Positions 26,045-35,282 are shown, counted from the stretch's first letter. The stretch: 62,111 nucleotides of DNA from Lachnospiraceae bacterium (GCA_016290905.1 JAEEVO010000007.1:1-62111), one strand, 5' to 3'. The notes: generated by a model not told the origin, from the letters alone. Translations and numbers: made by a program.

Positions 26045-26380
26045 ATGCAGTTACTTGTTGTAATACTTAAAAACGAGAAGCTTCTCGACGATATTTTAAA
26101 GAAACTGGCGGAGGAAGGCGTCAAGGGCGGAACCATCCTCTCAGGAAAAGGCATGGGCGAAGAGCTTATGAACATGGAGGACATCCCGATGTTTTCAACA
26201 CTCCGCCGCCTGATGAAGGATGAAGACCGTGAAGCGGTACATGTAGCACTTTTTGTCATCCGCGACGAACAGGTTGTCGAAGCCAGAGAGACGGTAAAGC
26301 AGATGGTAAACTTAAAAGAACCCAATACAGGCATCATGTTTGTGGTTCCTATCACTTATGTGGAAGGACTGGGAAAATGA
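26045..26380 (+). CDS. PII-like regulatory protein
   Basis: The 111-residue protein is predicted to have the beta-alpha-beta-beta-alpha-beta fold of PII/CutA-like proteins (MQLLVVILKNEKLLDDILKK start and a T-loop region near EELMNMEDIPMFSTLRRL). It is not GlnB, as it lacks the Tyr51 uridylylation loop. Its stop is two bases before the start of the antiporter gene, so the two are co-translated. Stand-alone PII-like proteins next to transporters often bind them and gate them in response to nucleotides or ions. That role is inferred from position. Confidence 0.65.
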   Translation: MQLLVVILKNEKLLDDILKKLAEEGVKGGTILSGKGMGEELMNMEDIPMFSTLRRLMKDEDREAVHVALFVIRDEQVVEARETVKQMVNLKEPNTGIMFVVPITYVEGLGK

Positions 26381-26381
26381 C

Positions 26382-27551
26382 ATGGATCTTAATATCTTCA
26401 TATATATTGCAATAGCCCTGACGTTTACACTGCTGTCAAGCAAGCTTATGAAAGCCATTAAGCTTCCGAACGTTACCGGTTATCTGCTGGCAGGTCTCCT
26501 TGCAGGGCCTTATGTATTAAATATCATCCCGCAGGACACCGTTGACAAGCTGGGTATCATCCCCGATGCGGCTCTCGGATTCATCGCTTTCTCGATCGGT
26601 TCGGAATTTAAGTTTTCATATTTAAAGAAAGTGGGAAAGGCTCCGATAATCATAGCATGTCTCGAATCACTCGGAGCCGTGCTGGTTGTCGATCTTGCCC
26701 TTATATGCACAGGACATGACGTACCTTTCTCTCTCTGCCTCGGTGCCATCGCCGCGGCAACCGCTCCTGCCGCTACCCTCATGGTAGTCAAGCAGTACAA
26801 GGCGCACGGTCCCGTCACCGAAACCCTGCTGCCCGTTGTTGCACTTGATGATGCAACTGCACTTATGTGCTTCGGTATTTCGGTCGCAATAGCAAAAACT
26901 ATAGAAGGCGGTGCAGGTGATAACCTTGTGCTTACCATTGTTAAGCCCCTTCTCGAGATAATCGGCGCTCTTGCTATAGGCCTTATCTTCGGTATTGTTT
27001 TCAGGTTCGCCATTAAATGGTTCACCGGCCGCGGTAACAGACTGGCTATCACATATGCACTTGTTTTTGCATGTATAGGTCTCGGCGAGATGCTGAATGT
27101 TTCATCGCTTCTTGCATGTATGGCTCTCGGCGGGACACTTGCCAATACTTCCAACTTCGCCGATGTTATCTTCGATCAGACGGACCGTATGACGCCACCC
27201 ATATTTATGATGTTCTTCTTCCTTTCGGGCGCGGCGCTTGATATATCGCTGATACCTTCCGTCGGAGTTATCGGAATTATATACATTTTTATGCGGGTGG
27301 TCGGGAAAATGCTCGGTTCCTATGCCGGAGCCGCCATCTCCAAGGCAAATAAGAATGTCCGTAAATATCTTGGTTTCACTCTTATCCCTCAGGCCGGTGT
27401 CGCTATAGGTCTTGCTACCACAGCCATGAGCATCGTCCCGCAGCACGGTCCCCAGATACGTACTATCATCCTCTGCGGCACGGTCATTTATGAACTTACA
27501 GGTCCGGTCATAACAAAACTGGCATTAAAAAAAGCAGGAGAGATCTCATGA
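26382..27551 (+). CDS. CPA2-family cation/proton antiporter
   Basis: The 389-residue membrane protein starts at ATG 26382 (MDLNIFIYIAIALTF), placed two bases after the PII-like stop; an upstream in-frame ATG lies within that gene. It has about 12-13 helices and the Na/H exchanger fold, with APAATLMVVKQYKAHGPVTETLLPVVALDDATAL containing the DD pair used in cation/proton exchange. It lacks RCK/TrkA domains, so the PII-like partner may replace them as regulator. Na+/H+ or K+/H+ exchange is likely. The gene ends at a dispersed repeat. Confidence 0.85.
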   Translation: MDLNIFIYIAIALTFTLLSSKLMKAIKLPNVTGYLLAGLLAGPYVLNIIPQDTVDKLGIIPDAALGFIAFSIGSEFKFSYLKKVGKAPIIIACLESLGAVLVVDLALICTGHDVPFSLCLGAIAAATAPAATLMVVKQYKAHGPVTETLLPVVALDDATALMCFGISVAIAKTIEGGAGDNLVLTIVKPLLEIIGALAIGLIFGIVFRFAIKWFTGRGNRLAITYALVFACIGLGEMLNVSSLLACMALGGTLANTSNFADVIFDQTDRMTPPIFMMFFFLSGAALDISLIPSVGVIGIIYIFMRVVGKMLGSYAGAAISKANKNVRKYLGFTLIPQAGVAIGLATTAMSIVPQHGPQIRTIILCGTVIYELTGPVITKLALKKAGEIS

Positions 27552-27561
27552 TCCAGTGGCA

Positions 27562-27657
27562 TTAAGTTAAGATTTTTGTCATCCTGAGCGTTAGCGAAGG
27601 ATCTTATTGCGTAAAGCTTAAAGATTCTTCGCTTTGCTCAGAATGACATTAACTTAA
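27562..27657. repeat. dispersed palindromic repeat, copy 1 (complete)
   Basis: Two inverted arms, 27578-27605 (GTCATCCTGAGC...) and 27621-27647 (...GCTCAGAATGAC), pair imperfectly. Outside them is a perfect TTAAGTTAA/TTAACTTAA pair (27562-27570, 27649-27657). It fills the gap between the convergent antiporter and trmO genes and may also act as terminator. Confidence 0.75.
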
Positions 27658-27688
27658 CAGCATGGATTTCAAAACTCTCCTGCTATAT

Positions 27689-28378
27689 TTATTTAATAAC
27701 ATCTACTACACTCACCGTATCTCCGCTTACCCTGAACTTTACCTCATATCCGGCAAATGACATACCGTATATTCTTTGAGGATCGTTCTGGTAATGGGGA
27801 CGCGGATCGTTTGCAAGGATTTTCACAAGGCTTAGCCGCTCTTCTTCCGGCAGCATATCATCTTTTTTCTCCCAGACAACATTTAAAGTCTTATACTCAG
27901 TACTGTCCGTAAACCCGCCCTTTGCGCCTAAAACGGCATCGGCGTAAGGGATATAGGGTTTTATGTCAAAAACGGGAGTATTATCCACCATATCCGCACC
28001 GAGCACATATATTACCGGACCAAGTCCGGGTTCCTCGGTTATTTTCTCTATTTTGACAACCGATAAGCCAAGAGGATTCGGTCTGAACGGGGATCTTGTC
28101 GCAAATACGCCCTTTCTCTCATTTCCTCCGAGCCTCGGAGGTCTCACAGTCGGAGTCCACCGGCTGTTTCCTTCTTCATCAAGGTTTTTCGAAAACTCCC
28201 ATATGAGCCAGAGATGTGAAAATTCCTCAAGACCCTTGAGCATGTCGGCGTTCCTGAACTCAGGTTCAAAGACTATCTTGCCCTTAAGCTCCGGAACCAC
28301 TCCGGCTTGACGCGGAACTCCGAACTTTTCCTTAAAATCCGTTCTTATATGAGCTATCTGAGATATTCTGCATTCCAT
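27689..28378 (-). CDS. trmO: tRNA (adenine-N6) methyltransferase TrmO-like
   Basis: The 229-residue protein has the TrmO/TsaA fold signatures: GVPRQAG near residue 21, LEEFSHLWLIWEFSKN (about 50-65), GVFATRSPFRPNPLGLS (about 90-106) and DMVDNTPVFDIKPYIPYAD. TrmO uses SAM to methylate the t6A37 position of tRNAs to m6t6A. The C-terminal domain of about 70 residues is present. GAGGAG precedes the ATG. It sits alone between a dispersed repeat and a short tandem repeat, upstream of trpS in the genome but on the same strand downstream of it. Confidence 0.85.
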   Translation of the reverse strand: MECRISQIAHIRTDFKEKFGVPRQAGVVPELKGKIVFEPEFRNADMLKGLEEFSHLWLIWEFSKNLDEEGNSRWTPTVRPPRLGGNERKGVFATRSPFRPNPLGLSVVKIEKITEEPGLGPVIYVLGADMVDNTPVFDIKPYIPYADAVLGAKGGFTDSTEYKTLNVVWEKKDDMLPEEERLSLVKILANDPRPHYQNDPQRIYGMSFAGYEVKFRVSGDTVSVVDVIK

Positions 28379-28453
28379 TTTTTCTCCTCTTTCACGTATA
28401 AGCCACGGGTATAAGCCAGTGTCGTCAACTTAAGCTCTGTCTATCATTATGTT

Positions 28454-28504
28454 AAGTTTTGTCTGCCATTAGGTCTTGTTTGCCATTAGGTCTTGCTTGC
28501 CATT
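28454..28504. repeat. three 17-bp tandem repeats
   Basis: Three near-identical 17-base units (AGGTCTTGTTTGCCATT and variants) lie at 28454-28470, 28471-28487 and 28488-28504, in the gap between trmO and trpS. No coding role is seen. They directly precede a half copy of the dispersed repeat. Confidence 0.7.
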
Positions 28505-28513
28505 TAAATCTAT

Positions 28514-28541
28514 GTCATCCTGAGCGTTAGCGAAGGATCTT
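28514..28541. repeat. dispersed palindromic repeat, half copy 2
   Basis: One arm (GTCATCCTGAGC...GAAGGATCTT) is present with no matching second arm. Its end overlaps the trpS stop codon (28540-28542), so the repeat may have supplied the present stop. Confidence 0.75.
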
Positions 28542-29625
28542 AATTCCCGTATTTCTCCATCTGCTCTCTTATAAGCGCACCGTCATCGAAATAGTTGATC
28601 TTCATTGCCTTCTTGACATCCGCAAGTGTCTGTGCTGCAACACTCTCAGCCACTTCACTTCCTTTTTTAAGGATGTCGTAAACGCCGGGTATGTTCTGTT
28701 CCCACTTCTTTCTTCTCTCTCTGATGGGTGCCAGCTCTTTTTCAAGAACCTTTATAAGGAATTTCTTTACCTTTACATCCCCGAGTCCGCCCTTTTTGTA
28801 ATGCTCCTTAACCTCATCAAGGCAGGAATAATCGGGCCAGAACTCTGCAAAATCCTCGGGAGTACTGAATGCGTCAAGATAAGTGAATACACAATTGCCC
28901 TCAACCTTGCCGGGGTCTTCCACACGGATATGATCCGGATCGGTGTACATGGACATAACCTTTGTCTTAACTTCCTTCTCATCATCGGAAAGATAGATGC
29001 AGTTTCCGAGTGACTTGCTCATCTTTGCCTTTCCGTCGGTACCGGGAAGCCTTAAGCATGCGGAGTTCGAAGGTAAAAGGATCTTCGGCTCCACGAGAGC
29101 TTCTCCGTATACGGAATTGAACTTTCTCACTATTTCCTGGCACTGCTCAAGCATCGGCATCTGGTCCTCGCCTACAGGTACCGTCGTTGCCTTAAATGCG
29201 GTGATGTCGGCAGCCTGGCTTATGGGATATGTGAAGAAACCTACAGGGATGCTTGTCTCAAAGTTTCTCATCTGTATCTCGGATTTTACCGTAGGATTTC
29301 TCTGAAGCCTTGATACCGTAACCAGATTCGCATAATAGAAGGTCAGTTCCGTAAGCTCGGGAACCATAGACTGTATAAAGAGCGTTGATTTCTCGGGATC
29401 AAGTCCTACGGATAGATAATCAAGCGCCACCTCTACTATGTTCTGGCGTACCTTTTCAGGATTGTCCGCGTTATCGGTCAGTGCCTGTGCGTCAGCTATC
29501 ATTATGAATATCTTATCGTATTCTCCGGAATTCTGAAGCTCAACCCTTCTCTTCAGTGAGCCTACATAGTGTCCCAAATGCAGCCTTCCCGTAGGCCTGT
29601 CTCCGGTCAGTATTATTTTTTCCAT
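28540..29625 (-). CDS. trpS: tryptophanyl-tRNA synthetase
   Basis: The 361-residue class I synthetase has the HIGH motif as HLGH (16-19) and KMSKS (201-205). It charges tRNA-Trp in the cytoplasm. The length is near the family range (about 330-360), with a few extra C-terminal residues near the dispersed repeat. AGGAGGACAAA precedes the ATG. It belongs to the minus-strand group that includes the HD-GYP gene upstream (27-base gap), so the two may be co-transcribed. No T-box leader is visible upstream. Confidence 0.95.
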   Translation of the reverse strand: MEKIILTGDRPTGRLHLGHYVGSLKRRVELQNSGEYDKIFIMIADAQALTDNADNPEKVRQNIVEVALDYLSVGLDPEKSTLFIQSMVPELTELTFYYANLVTVSRLQRNPTVKSEIQMRNFETSIPVGFFTYPISQAADITAFKATTVPVGEDQMPMLEQCQEIVRKFNSVYGEALVEPKILLPSNSACLRLPGTDGKAKMSKSLGNCIYLSDDEKEVKTKVMSMYTDPDHIRVEDPGKVEGNCVFTYLDAFSTPEDFAEFWPDYSCLDEVKEHYKKGGLGDVKVKKFLIKVLEKELAPIRERRKKWEQNIPGVYDILKKGSEVAESVAAQTLADVKKAMKINYFDDGALIREQMEKYGN

Positions 29626-29652
29626 TTTGTCCTCCTGTAAAACCTTATATTT

Positions 29653-31563
29653 TTATTTGATCATTACCTGCTCTATCCGGATCTCGGTGTTTTCTTCCTT
29701 GTCGGAAATGTACCGTCTGTAAATATCATAGTAGATATTGGTCCGACCGGCGTCCGTTATGTAAGATATCTCATTGCAGGTATCGTTATCGTTCTTTATG
29801 ATGTTCACGATTTCCTGATTATAGCGCATCTGATCATCATTTTCAAGCTCATCTGCCAAAGAAGGGAGCCAGGTCTTGCTCTTCGTATAATTTCTTCCGA
29901 GAGTATCCGTCGCTGCGTCGATACAGTCGGCAATCGTGATGATATCTATCATTATCTTCATCCGGTCATTCACATTGTCAAATGTGACCGGATATCCGCC
30001 AAGCCCGTCGAAGCTTCTGTGATGTCCCTCAATAACCGAGTTGTACTTGGCGGAAAGCTTTGTTCCCGCAAGGAGCTCATGCCCGAAGGTCGGATGCTGC
30101 CTTATAAGGAAATACTCCTCACCTGTCAGCCTTCGCGTCTGCTGGTTTATGATATCGGAGATATAAGCTTTTCCTATATCGTGGAGATGAGCACATTTCT
30201 CTATATAGTTCAGCAGGTACTGCCTTCGGTTCCTCACCACATGATAATCCCTGGTCCCGATCAGTGTGAAGAACAGCTCCGGCATTTTGTCTATGATGGC
30301 ATTCATGATTATGCCCGCTATCTTTCCTACCATCATTGAATGGATCAGCGTCATCGAGTTACGGTTCAGGATTATCTCCTGTATGTATTCGAGTGACTCT
30401 TCCTCATCATACGCCGTACGCAGCATCAGTCTCACGGTCCGGCAGAGGTCGTCATTTATGTATCCGTTGTTTGTCAGATGAGGTATGGAGGTGTAAATCT
30501 TCCTGAACTCTCCCGCCATTTCATAAAACAGTTCTTCCTTGTTCTCAAGCATGACATCCGGCAGCGCCAATACCCTGAAACACTCCTGCATACAGGTTAT
30601 CTTTTTCTGATATGCCTCGTTTGCGGTGTGTGAGCTGAGTACCGAGGGATAATCGATTTCTTCGTCATTTGCCTCATAATACTTAAACAGCAGTATTACC
30701 GCCGTGTCTGCGGGAAAGTTATCGGAATAGAGATTGCACCAGATATAAGATACGGCGTTTACCGCTGTCTGTTGATTAAGGTTTTCCCTGGTGATACCTT
30801 CCGGGAGCAGCTCCCTTACCATGTATTCGAGCACTGCCCTGTTCGGTGCCGAATCCGACCTGACAAGCGCCCACATCAGGGCATCCTTTATGAGCCTTAA
30901 AAGCTCGTCAAAGTTGAACTTGTCGCTGTCGAGATCCCGAACATCCTTTCTTTCAAGGAACTTCCTGAAGTTTTCGTACTGTACGATTCGCTCAAGCCGT
31001 TCTTCATTGTTCTGCAGGTCCTTGTCCTCTATACTGTAATAGGCGGACATTATTATTCTTCGCCTTGTTTCCCATTCCTTAAGCTCACAGTATTTGTGGC
31101 TCATTCTCGCAACATCTTCGAAACAGTCACGGGCTTTTTCTATGGAAATATCATTCGACTTGTCATTATAGGAAAGGGCAAGCATGTAAGTAGTAAGTAT
31201 CCACTTTTCCTCGTCCCCCCGCTCCCGGTAAAAATCCTGAAGCTTTAAAAGGACCTCGGTTGTCAGCAGTGAATCATTCTCGGCGGCCATTGACATCGCA
31301 TATATGTTCTCATAAAACTCGTCGGCGGTCTCCTCATCGAGCTTTTGGCCTTCCTTTACGAAGGGATATATGAGTTCTCCGAGCTTTCTTTCATTGTATG
31401 CGTATGTTTTACGGAGGAATTCCGATTTTTCTGCAAGCTTTTCAAGCCATTCGCCCCTGTCAGACACTTTTACAAGGCTTTCCTCGATAAGTCTTGATTT
31501 TTCGAGATTCTGCCTGTAAGTATTATAGAATTCGGTTATCAAGCCTTTTTCTATTACAGCCAT
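29653..31563 (-). CDS. HD-GYP domain protein with helical repeat sensor region
   Basis: I start at ATG 31563 (MAVIEKGLITEFYN), which has GAAGGAGGAAACC before it, giving 636 residues; an upstream frame extension has no ribosome site. Residues 1-420 are helical and look like tetratricopeptide-type repeats. Residues about 430-600 form an HD-GYP domain: H461-D462 in HLHDIGK, HHRSFDGLGGYP and DCIDAATDTLGR. This domain hydrolyses c-di-GMP to GMP. There is no receiver or membrane domain, so input is probably by protein contact. It has its own promoter at 31652-31680. Confidence 0.85.
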   Translation of the reverse strand: MAVIEKGLITEFYNTYRQNLEKSRLIEESLVKVSDRGEWLEKLAEKSEFLRKTYAYNERKLGELIYPFVKEGQKLDEETADEFYENIYAMSMAAENDSLLTTEVLLKLQDFYRERGDEEKWILTTYMLALSYNDKSNDISIEKARDCFEDVARMSHKYCELKEWETRRRIIMSAYYSIEDKDLQNNEERLERIVQYENFRKFLERKDVRDLDSDKFNFDELLRLIKDALMWALVRSDSAPNRAVLEYMVRELLPEGITRENLNQQTAVNAVSYIWCNLYSDNFPADTAVILLFKYYEANDEEIDYPSVLSSHTANEAYQKKITCMQECFRVLALPDVMLENKEELFYEMAGEFRKIYTSIPHLTNNGYINDDLCRTVRLMLRTAYDEEESLEYIQEIILNRNSMTLIHSMMVGKIAGIIMNAIIDKMPELFFTLIGTRDYHVVRNRRQYLLNYIEKCAHLHDIGKAYISDIINQQTRRLTGEEYFLIRQHPTFGHELLAGTKLSAKYNSVIEGHHRSFDGLGGYPVTFDNVNDRMKIMIDIITIADCIDAATDTLGRNYTKSKTWLPSLADELENDDQMRYNQEIVNIIKNDNDTCNEISYITDAGRTNIYYDIYRRYISDKEENTEIRIEQVMIK

Positions 31564-31651
31564 CGGTTTCCTCCTTCCCTTTTTCTTGTGTTCGTTATCG
31601 GAAAAATCTCTTGTTCCGATCCCATGCCCGAGAGCGGCACAGTTAAATTTT

Positions 31652-31680
31652 ATTTTATCATACTTTTTACAATCGTACAA
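31652..31680 (-). promoter_or_regulatory. promoter of the HD-GYP gene
   Basis: On the minus strand TTGTAC (31675-31680) and TAAAAT (31652-31657) are spaced by 17 bases. It lies back to back with the pflB riboswitch promoter, with about 35 bases between the two -35 elements. Confidence 0.55.
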
Positions 31681-31716
31681 GTACCGCTTTTCAGAAAAAT
31701 TATTTTTATTTACATC

Positions 31717-31745
31717 TTGACAGCCGGATATTTGTGTGTTAACGT
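31717..31745 (+). promoter_or_regulatory. promoter of the pflB leader
   Basis: TTGACA (31717-31722) is followed 17 bases later by TAACGT (31740-31745), a weak -10. The predicted start (about 31752) lies five bases before the riboswitch aptamer. Confidence 0.5.
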
Positions 31746-31756
31746 AAAAAAGGATG

Positions 31757-31848
31757 AAGGCTCTGACGGATGATTTTCGTGGATGTAACCACGGTGAGCC
31801 TTTCCCTGAATGCACAGAAGTATTCAGTTTTAGCCGACCGTCTGGGCA
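31757..31848 (+). ncRNA. ZTP (ZMP, pfl motif) riboswitch aptamer
   Basis: The leader has the pfl-motif core: P1 (31757-31763 with 31796-31802), the conserved TGACGGA segment, P2 CGTGG...CCACG and the 3' block GCCGACCGTCTGGGC (31833-31847), which forms the pseudoknot with the first part. These match the Fusobacterium ulcerans aptamer I remember. ZTP riboswitches sense ZTP/ZMP, which build up when 10-formyl-tetrahydrofolate is low, and turn on folate and one-carbon genes. Here it controls pyruvate formate-lyase, whose formate feeds that pathway. Confidence 0.9.
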
Positions 31849-31878
31849 GTGTTTTCTTTTGAAAGCGCTGCCTTTTTT
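31845..31878 (+). terminator. riboswitch-controlled terminator before pflB
   Basis: A 12-bp stem (31845-31856 with 31861-31872) with a TTTT loop is followed by six T. Its 5' arm overlaps the last bases of the aptamer (GGGC), so ligand binding would compete with the terminator and allow pflB transcription. Confidence 0.85.
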
Positions 31879-31908
31879 CTAACTTTAAACATATATAAGG
31901 AGGCAGCT

Positions 31909-34134
31909 ATGGAAGCTTGGAAGGATTTTAAAGGTGAGACCTGGAAAAATGAGATCAATGTTAGGGATTTTATCCAGCAGAACTACACCCCCTATGAAGG
32001 GAACGAAGAATTTCTTGTCGGTGCTACCGACAGAACAAAGGAACTGATGCATAAGCTCTCCGGCCTGTTTGAGCTTGAACAGCGCTTCGGCGGAGTCCTT
32101 GATATCGATACCCAGCACGTAACCTCTCTTCTTAATTATAAGCCCGGTTATCTTGATAAAGATAAAGAGCTTATCGTGGGCCTCCAGACCGACCGTCCTT
32201 TAAGGCGAGGCGTAAATCCTTTCGGCGGACTCAACATGACCAGAAAGGCTTGCCAGGCTTACGGCTATGAGCTTTCGGAAAAGGTCGAGGAGGAGTTCCT
32301 TTACAGGACAACTCACAACGACGGCGTTTTCCGTGTATATAACGAGGAAATAAGGAAAGCCAGACATGTCGGCATCATCACAGGTCTGCCCGACGCATAC
32401 GGACGCGGCAGGATAATCGGTGATTACAGACGTGTGGCTCTTTACGGAGTTGACAGGCTTATCGAAGAAAAGCAGAAGGATAAGGCAAGACTCGGAGCGC
32501 AGCTTCAGGATGCAGAGAGCATCCGCCGCTTGGAGGAGCTTTACCAGCAGATCAATTTCCTCGGCAAGCTTAAGGATATGGCTCTGCTTTACAACATTGA
32601 TATCAGCAAGCCCGCAACAAACTCCCGTGAAGCCGTTCAGTGGCTCTACTTCGGATATCTGGGCGCGATCAAGGAACAGAACGGCGCCGCAATGAGCCTC
32701 GGACGTACCTCCACATTCCTTGACATCTATTTTGAAAGAGATCTTGCGAACGGTGTTTATACCGAGGACGAGCTTCAGGAGATCCTTGATGATTTCGTTA
32801 TGAAGCTGCGTATGGCAAGACATCTCCGTACACCGGAATATAATGAGCTTTTCGCCGGAGATCCCATGTGGATCACCGAATCGATCGGAGGAATGGGCGA
32901 GGACGGCAGAACCCTCGTCACAAAGAATTCCTTCCGTATTCTTAATACGCTGTACACCTTAGGTCCGTCCGCCGAGCCCAACCTTACGGTGCTTTACTCT
33001 AAAAATCTGCCTAAGAATTTTAAACGTTTTGCCGCAAAGGTATCGTGTGATACCCACGCCATCCAGTATGAGAACGACGATCTTATGCGTCCCATCTACG
33101 GTGACGATTACGGGATCGCATGCTGTGTTTCCGCAATGAGACTCGGCAAGGATATGCAGTTCTTCGGCGCCCGTGCAAATCTTGCAAAGCTTCTCCTGAT
33201 GAGCCTTAACGGCGGCAAGGATGAAAGATATGACGTCCAGGTCGGCCCCGAGATGCCTGTTTACGAGGATGAATATCTTGATTACGATAAGGTACTTGAA
33301 AGGATGCAGTTCTACCGTTCATGGCTTGCTAAGACCTATGTGACCGCCATGAACATGATCCACTATATGCATGACAAATACGCATATGAGAAGACCCAGA
33401 TGGCTCTCCACGATACGGATGTCCACAGATATATGGCTTTCGGTGTCGCAGGCCTTTCGGTTCTTGCCGATTCCCTTTCCGCCATCAAATATGCAAAAGT
33501 CCGTGTGATAAAGGACGAAAACGGCCTTATCAAGGACTTTGAAACCGTGGGTGAATTCCCCTGCTACGGAAACGATGACGACAGGGTTGACATGATCGCA
33601 AAGGAACAGACCGAGCTTTTCCTTGAAGAGCTTAAGAAAATTCCTACCTATAGAAATGCGGAGCATACACTTTCCATACTCACGATCACCTCGAATGTCA
33701 TGTACGGAAAGAAGACCGGAAATACGCCCGACGGCAGGCGTGCCGGCGAGCCCTTCGCTCCGGGTGCAAATCCGATGCACGGAAGGGATAAGAACGGCGC
33801 ACTCGCATCTCTCAATTCGGTTGCAAAGCTTTCCTACAGGACCTGCAAGGACGGCATCAGCAATACCTTCTCGATCGTTCCGCAGGCTTTAGGCCACAGT
33901 GATGAGGAAAGATATGAAAACCTTATAAATATTCTTGACGGTTATTTTGCACAGGGCGCTCATCATCTCAACGTTAACGTGCTTAACCGCGAGACCCTGA
34001 TCGATGCAATGAACAACCCCGAGAAGTACCCCACCCTGACCATACGTGTATCGGGCTATGCGGTAATCTTCAATAAGCTGACATTAGAGCAGAAGAAGGA
34101 AGTCATAAGCCGTACATTCCATGAGGCAGTATAA
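31909..34134 (+). CDS. pflB: pyruvate formate-lyase
   Basis: The enzyme has 741 residues from ATG 31909 ([13 protein letters not shown]), which has AAGGAGG five bases before it. C405-C406 in [11 protein letters not shown] are the catalytic cysteines and G716 in RVSGYAV carries the glycyl radical. It converts pyruvate and CoA to acetyl-CoA and formate without oxygen. An upstream in-frame ATG at 31849 lies in the riboswitch terminator and is not the start. It is controlled by the ZTP riboswitch. A dispersed repeat separates it from pflA. Confidence 0.97.
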   Translation: MEAWKDFKGETWKNEINVRDFIQQNYTPYEGNEEFLVGATDRTKELMHKLSGLFELEQRFGGVLDIDTQHVTSLLNYKPGYLDKDKELIVGLQTDRPLRRGVNPFGGLNMTRKACQAYGYELSEKVEEEFLYRTTHNDGVFRVYNEEIRKARHVGIITGLPDAYGRGRIIGDYRRVALYGVDRLIEEKQKDKARLGAQLQDAESIRRLEELYQQINFLGKLKDMALLYNIDISKPATNSREAVQWLYFGYLGAIKEQNGAAMSLGRTSTFLDIYFERDLANGVYTEDELQEILDDFVMKLRMARHLRTPEYNELFAGDPMWITESIGGMGEDGRTLVTKNSFRILNTLYTLGPSAEPNLTVLYSKNLPKNFKRFAAKVSCDTHAIQYENDDLMRPIYGDDYGIACCVSAMRLGKDMQFFGARANLAKLLLMSLNGGKDERYDVQVGPEMPVYEDEYLDYDKVLERMQFYRSWLAKTYVTAMNMIHYMHDKYAYEKTQMALHDTDVHRYMAFGVAGLSVLADSLSAIKYAKVRVIKDENGLIKDFETVGEFPCYGNDDDRVDMIAKEQTELFLEELKKIPTYRNAEHTLSILTITSNVMYGKKTGNTPDGRRAGEPFAPGANPMHGRDKNGALASLNSVAKLSYRTCKDGISNTFSIVPQALGHSDEERYENLINILDGYFAQGAHHLNVNVLNRETLIDAMNNPEKYPTLTIRVSGYAVIFNKLTLEQKKEVISRTFHEAV

Positions 34135-34146
34135 TTTTGGAATAAT

Positions 34147-34209
34147 GTCATTCTGAGCAAAGCGAAGAATCTTGGAAAGATCCTTCGTCGCAATGCTCCT
34201 CAGGATGAC
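34147..34209. repeat. dispersed palindromic repeat, copy 3
   Basis: Two arms, 34147-34173 (GTCATTCTGAGC...) and 34177-34209 (...CTCAGGATGAC), lie in the 121-base gap between pflB and pflA. On the mRNA it would form a hairpin that could lower pflA expression relative to pflB or protect the pflB end. Confidence 0.75.
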
Positions 34210-34255
34210 AGATATGGGTTCCTTAAGTTTACAAGTGAAAGTCTAAAATCTATAA

Positions 34256-35191
34256 ATGAATAACATAATTGAAAATATAAAAACAGAAAACACAGGTCAT
34301 ATTATCGGATACGTCCACTCCCTCCAGAGTATGGGGGCGGTGGACGGACCCGGTATAAGGTTCTGTGTTTTTTTGCAGGGATGTCCCTTAAGATGCATGT
34401 ACTGCCACAATCCCGACACCTGGCAGATTAAGTCAGAGACAAATCATAGTTCTTCCGGCGTGATATCTGTTAAGACTGAAAACACCCAGGCATCTCCGAT
34501 GCACAAAACGGATGATTACACCGGGGATGTTCCCTCAAACCCTGCCATGTCTTACACGCCCGAAGAGCTTGTCTTGAAGATCCTTCGCTACAAACCTTAT
34601 TTCGCTAACGGCGGCGGAGTTACCGTTTCCGGCGGCGAACCGCTCGTGCAGGCAGAGTTCGTAACCGAATTGTTTACGCTCCTGCATGAGCATGGTATAC
34701 ATACATGCCTCGATACTTCCGGCAATTTCCCGGAGGGTTTAAGATGTGACAATGGGGACGGTTCTCTTTGTCACATCGAAGACGTGACAAAGAGAACCGT
34801 CCCCATTGTCACATCTGCCGTCAAATATGACCGTCTGCTCTCCGTGACTGACCTTGTCATCTGCGATATAAAATTCACAACCGAAAAAGAATACCGTGAA
34901 TATACCGGCGGAAGTCTTAATAAAGTGCTGGCTTTCCTCGATATGGTAACCAGGCACTCCGTTCCTCTCTGGATCAGGCATGTGGTGGTTCCCGGATACA
35001 CAGATTCGGCTGAAGAAGTCAGCGCCATGGTAAGGATTGCAAAAAGCTATCCGACACTACAGAAAATCGAGCTCCTTCCTTTTCACAAGCTCTGTATTCC
35101 CAAATATGAGGCTCTCGGCATTCCGTTCCGCTGTGCCGACATTCCCGAATGCGATGGAGAAACTATAGAAAGACTTTCTAAACTATTATAG
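34256..35191 (+). CDS. pflA: pyruvate formate-lyase activating enzyme with two insertions
   Basis: The 311-residue radical-SAM enzyme has C43-x3-C47-x2-C50 (GCPLRCMYC), GGGVTVSGGEPL (119-130) and the C-terminal substrate region. It makes the glycyl radical in PflB. It is about 60 residues longer than usual. Residues about 60-100 are a polar insertion. Residues about 163-187 are encoded by a 32-bp perfect inverted repeat (34743-34815). The frame stays open through both. Whether the enzyme is active is uncertain, but the catalytic motifs are intact. No clear ribosome site precedes the ATG. A terminator follows at 35194. Confidence 0.9.
   Translation: MNNIIENIKTENTGHIIGYVHSLQSMGAVDGPGIRFCVFLQGCPLRCMYCHNPDTWQIKSETNHSSSGVISVKTENTQASPMHKTDDYTGDVPSNPAMSYTPEELVLKILRYKPYFANGGGVTVSGGEPLVQAEFVTELFTLLHEHGIHTCLDTSGNFPEGLRCDNGDGSLCHIEDVTKRTVPIVTSAVKYDRLLSVTDLVICDIKFTTEKEYREYTGGSLNKVLAFLDMVTRHSVPLWIRHVVVPGYTDSAEEVSAMVRIAKSYPTLQKIELLPFHKLCIPKYEALGIPFRCADIPECDGETIERLSKLL
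34743..34815. repeat. 32-bp perfect inverted repeat inside pflA
   Basis: Left arm 34743-34774 and right arm 34784-34815 are exact reverse complements around a 9-base loop. The arms contain GGGGACGGTTCTCTTTGTCAC. Because it is a palindrome, both strands encode a similar peptide (KRTVPIVTS). It resembles the mobile REP-type palindromes with this core that I recall in other bacteria. It lies in the coding region between the SAM-binding motif and the C-terminal half. Confidence 0.9.
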
Positions 35192-35193
35192 TA

Positions 35194-35224
35194 AAAAAAT
35201 CTCTTGATTATGAGAGATTTTTTT
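35194..35224. terminator. bidirectional terminator after pflA
   Basis: An 11-bp stem (35194-35204 with 35213-35223), A-rich on one side and T-rich on the other, with an 8-base loop. It separates pflA from the phosphate transporter gene. Confidence 0.85.
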
Positions 35225-35282
35225 AGTATGATGTTATCGTGGGAATAGGTTCTAATATTACGGAAACGGATGGAAGTTCTAT

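Noticed and set aside
34743-34815. CRISPR repeat or attachment site
   Set aside because: It is a single palindrome with no spacer series and no cas, integrase or phage gene nearby.
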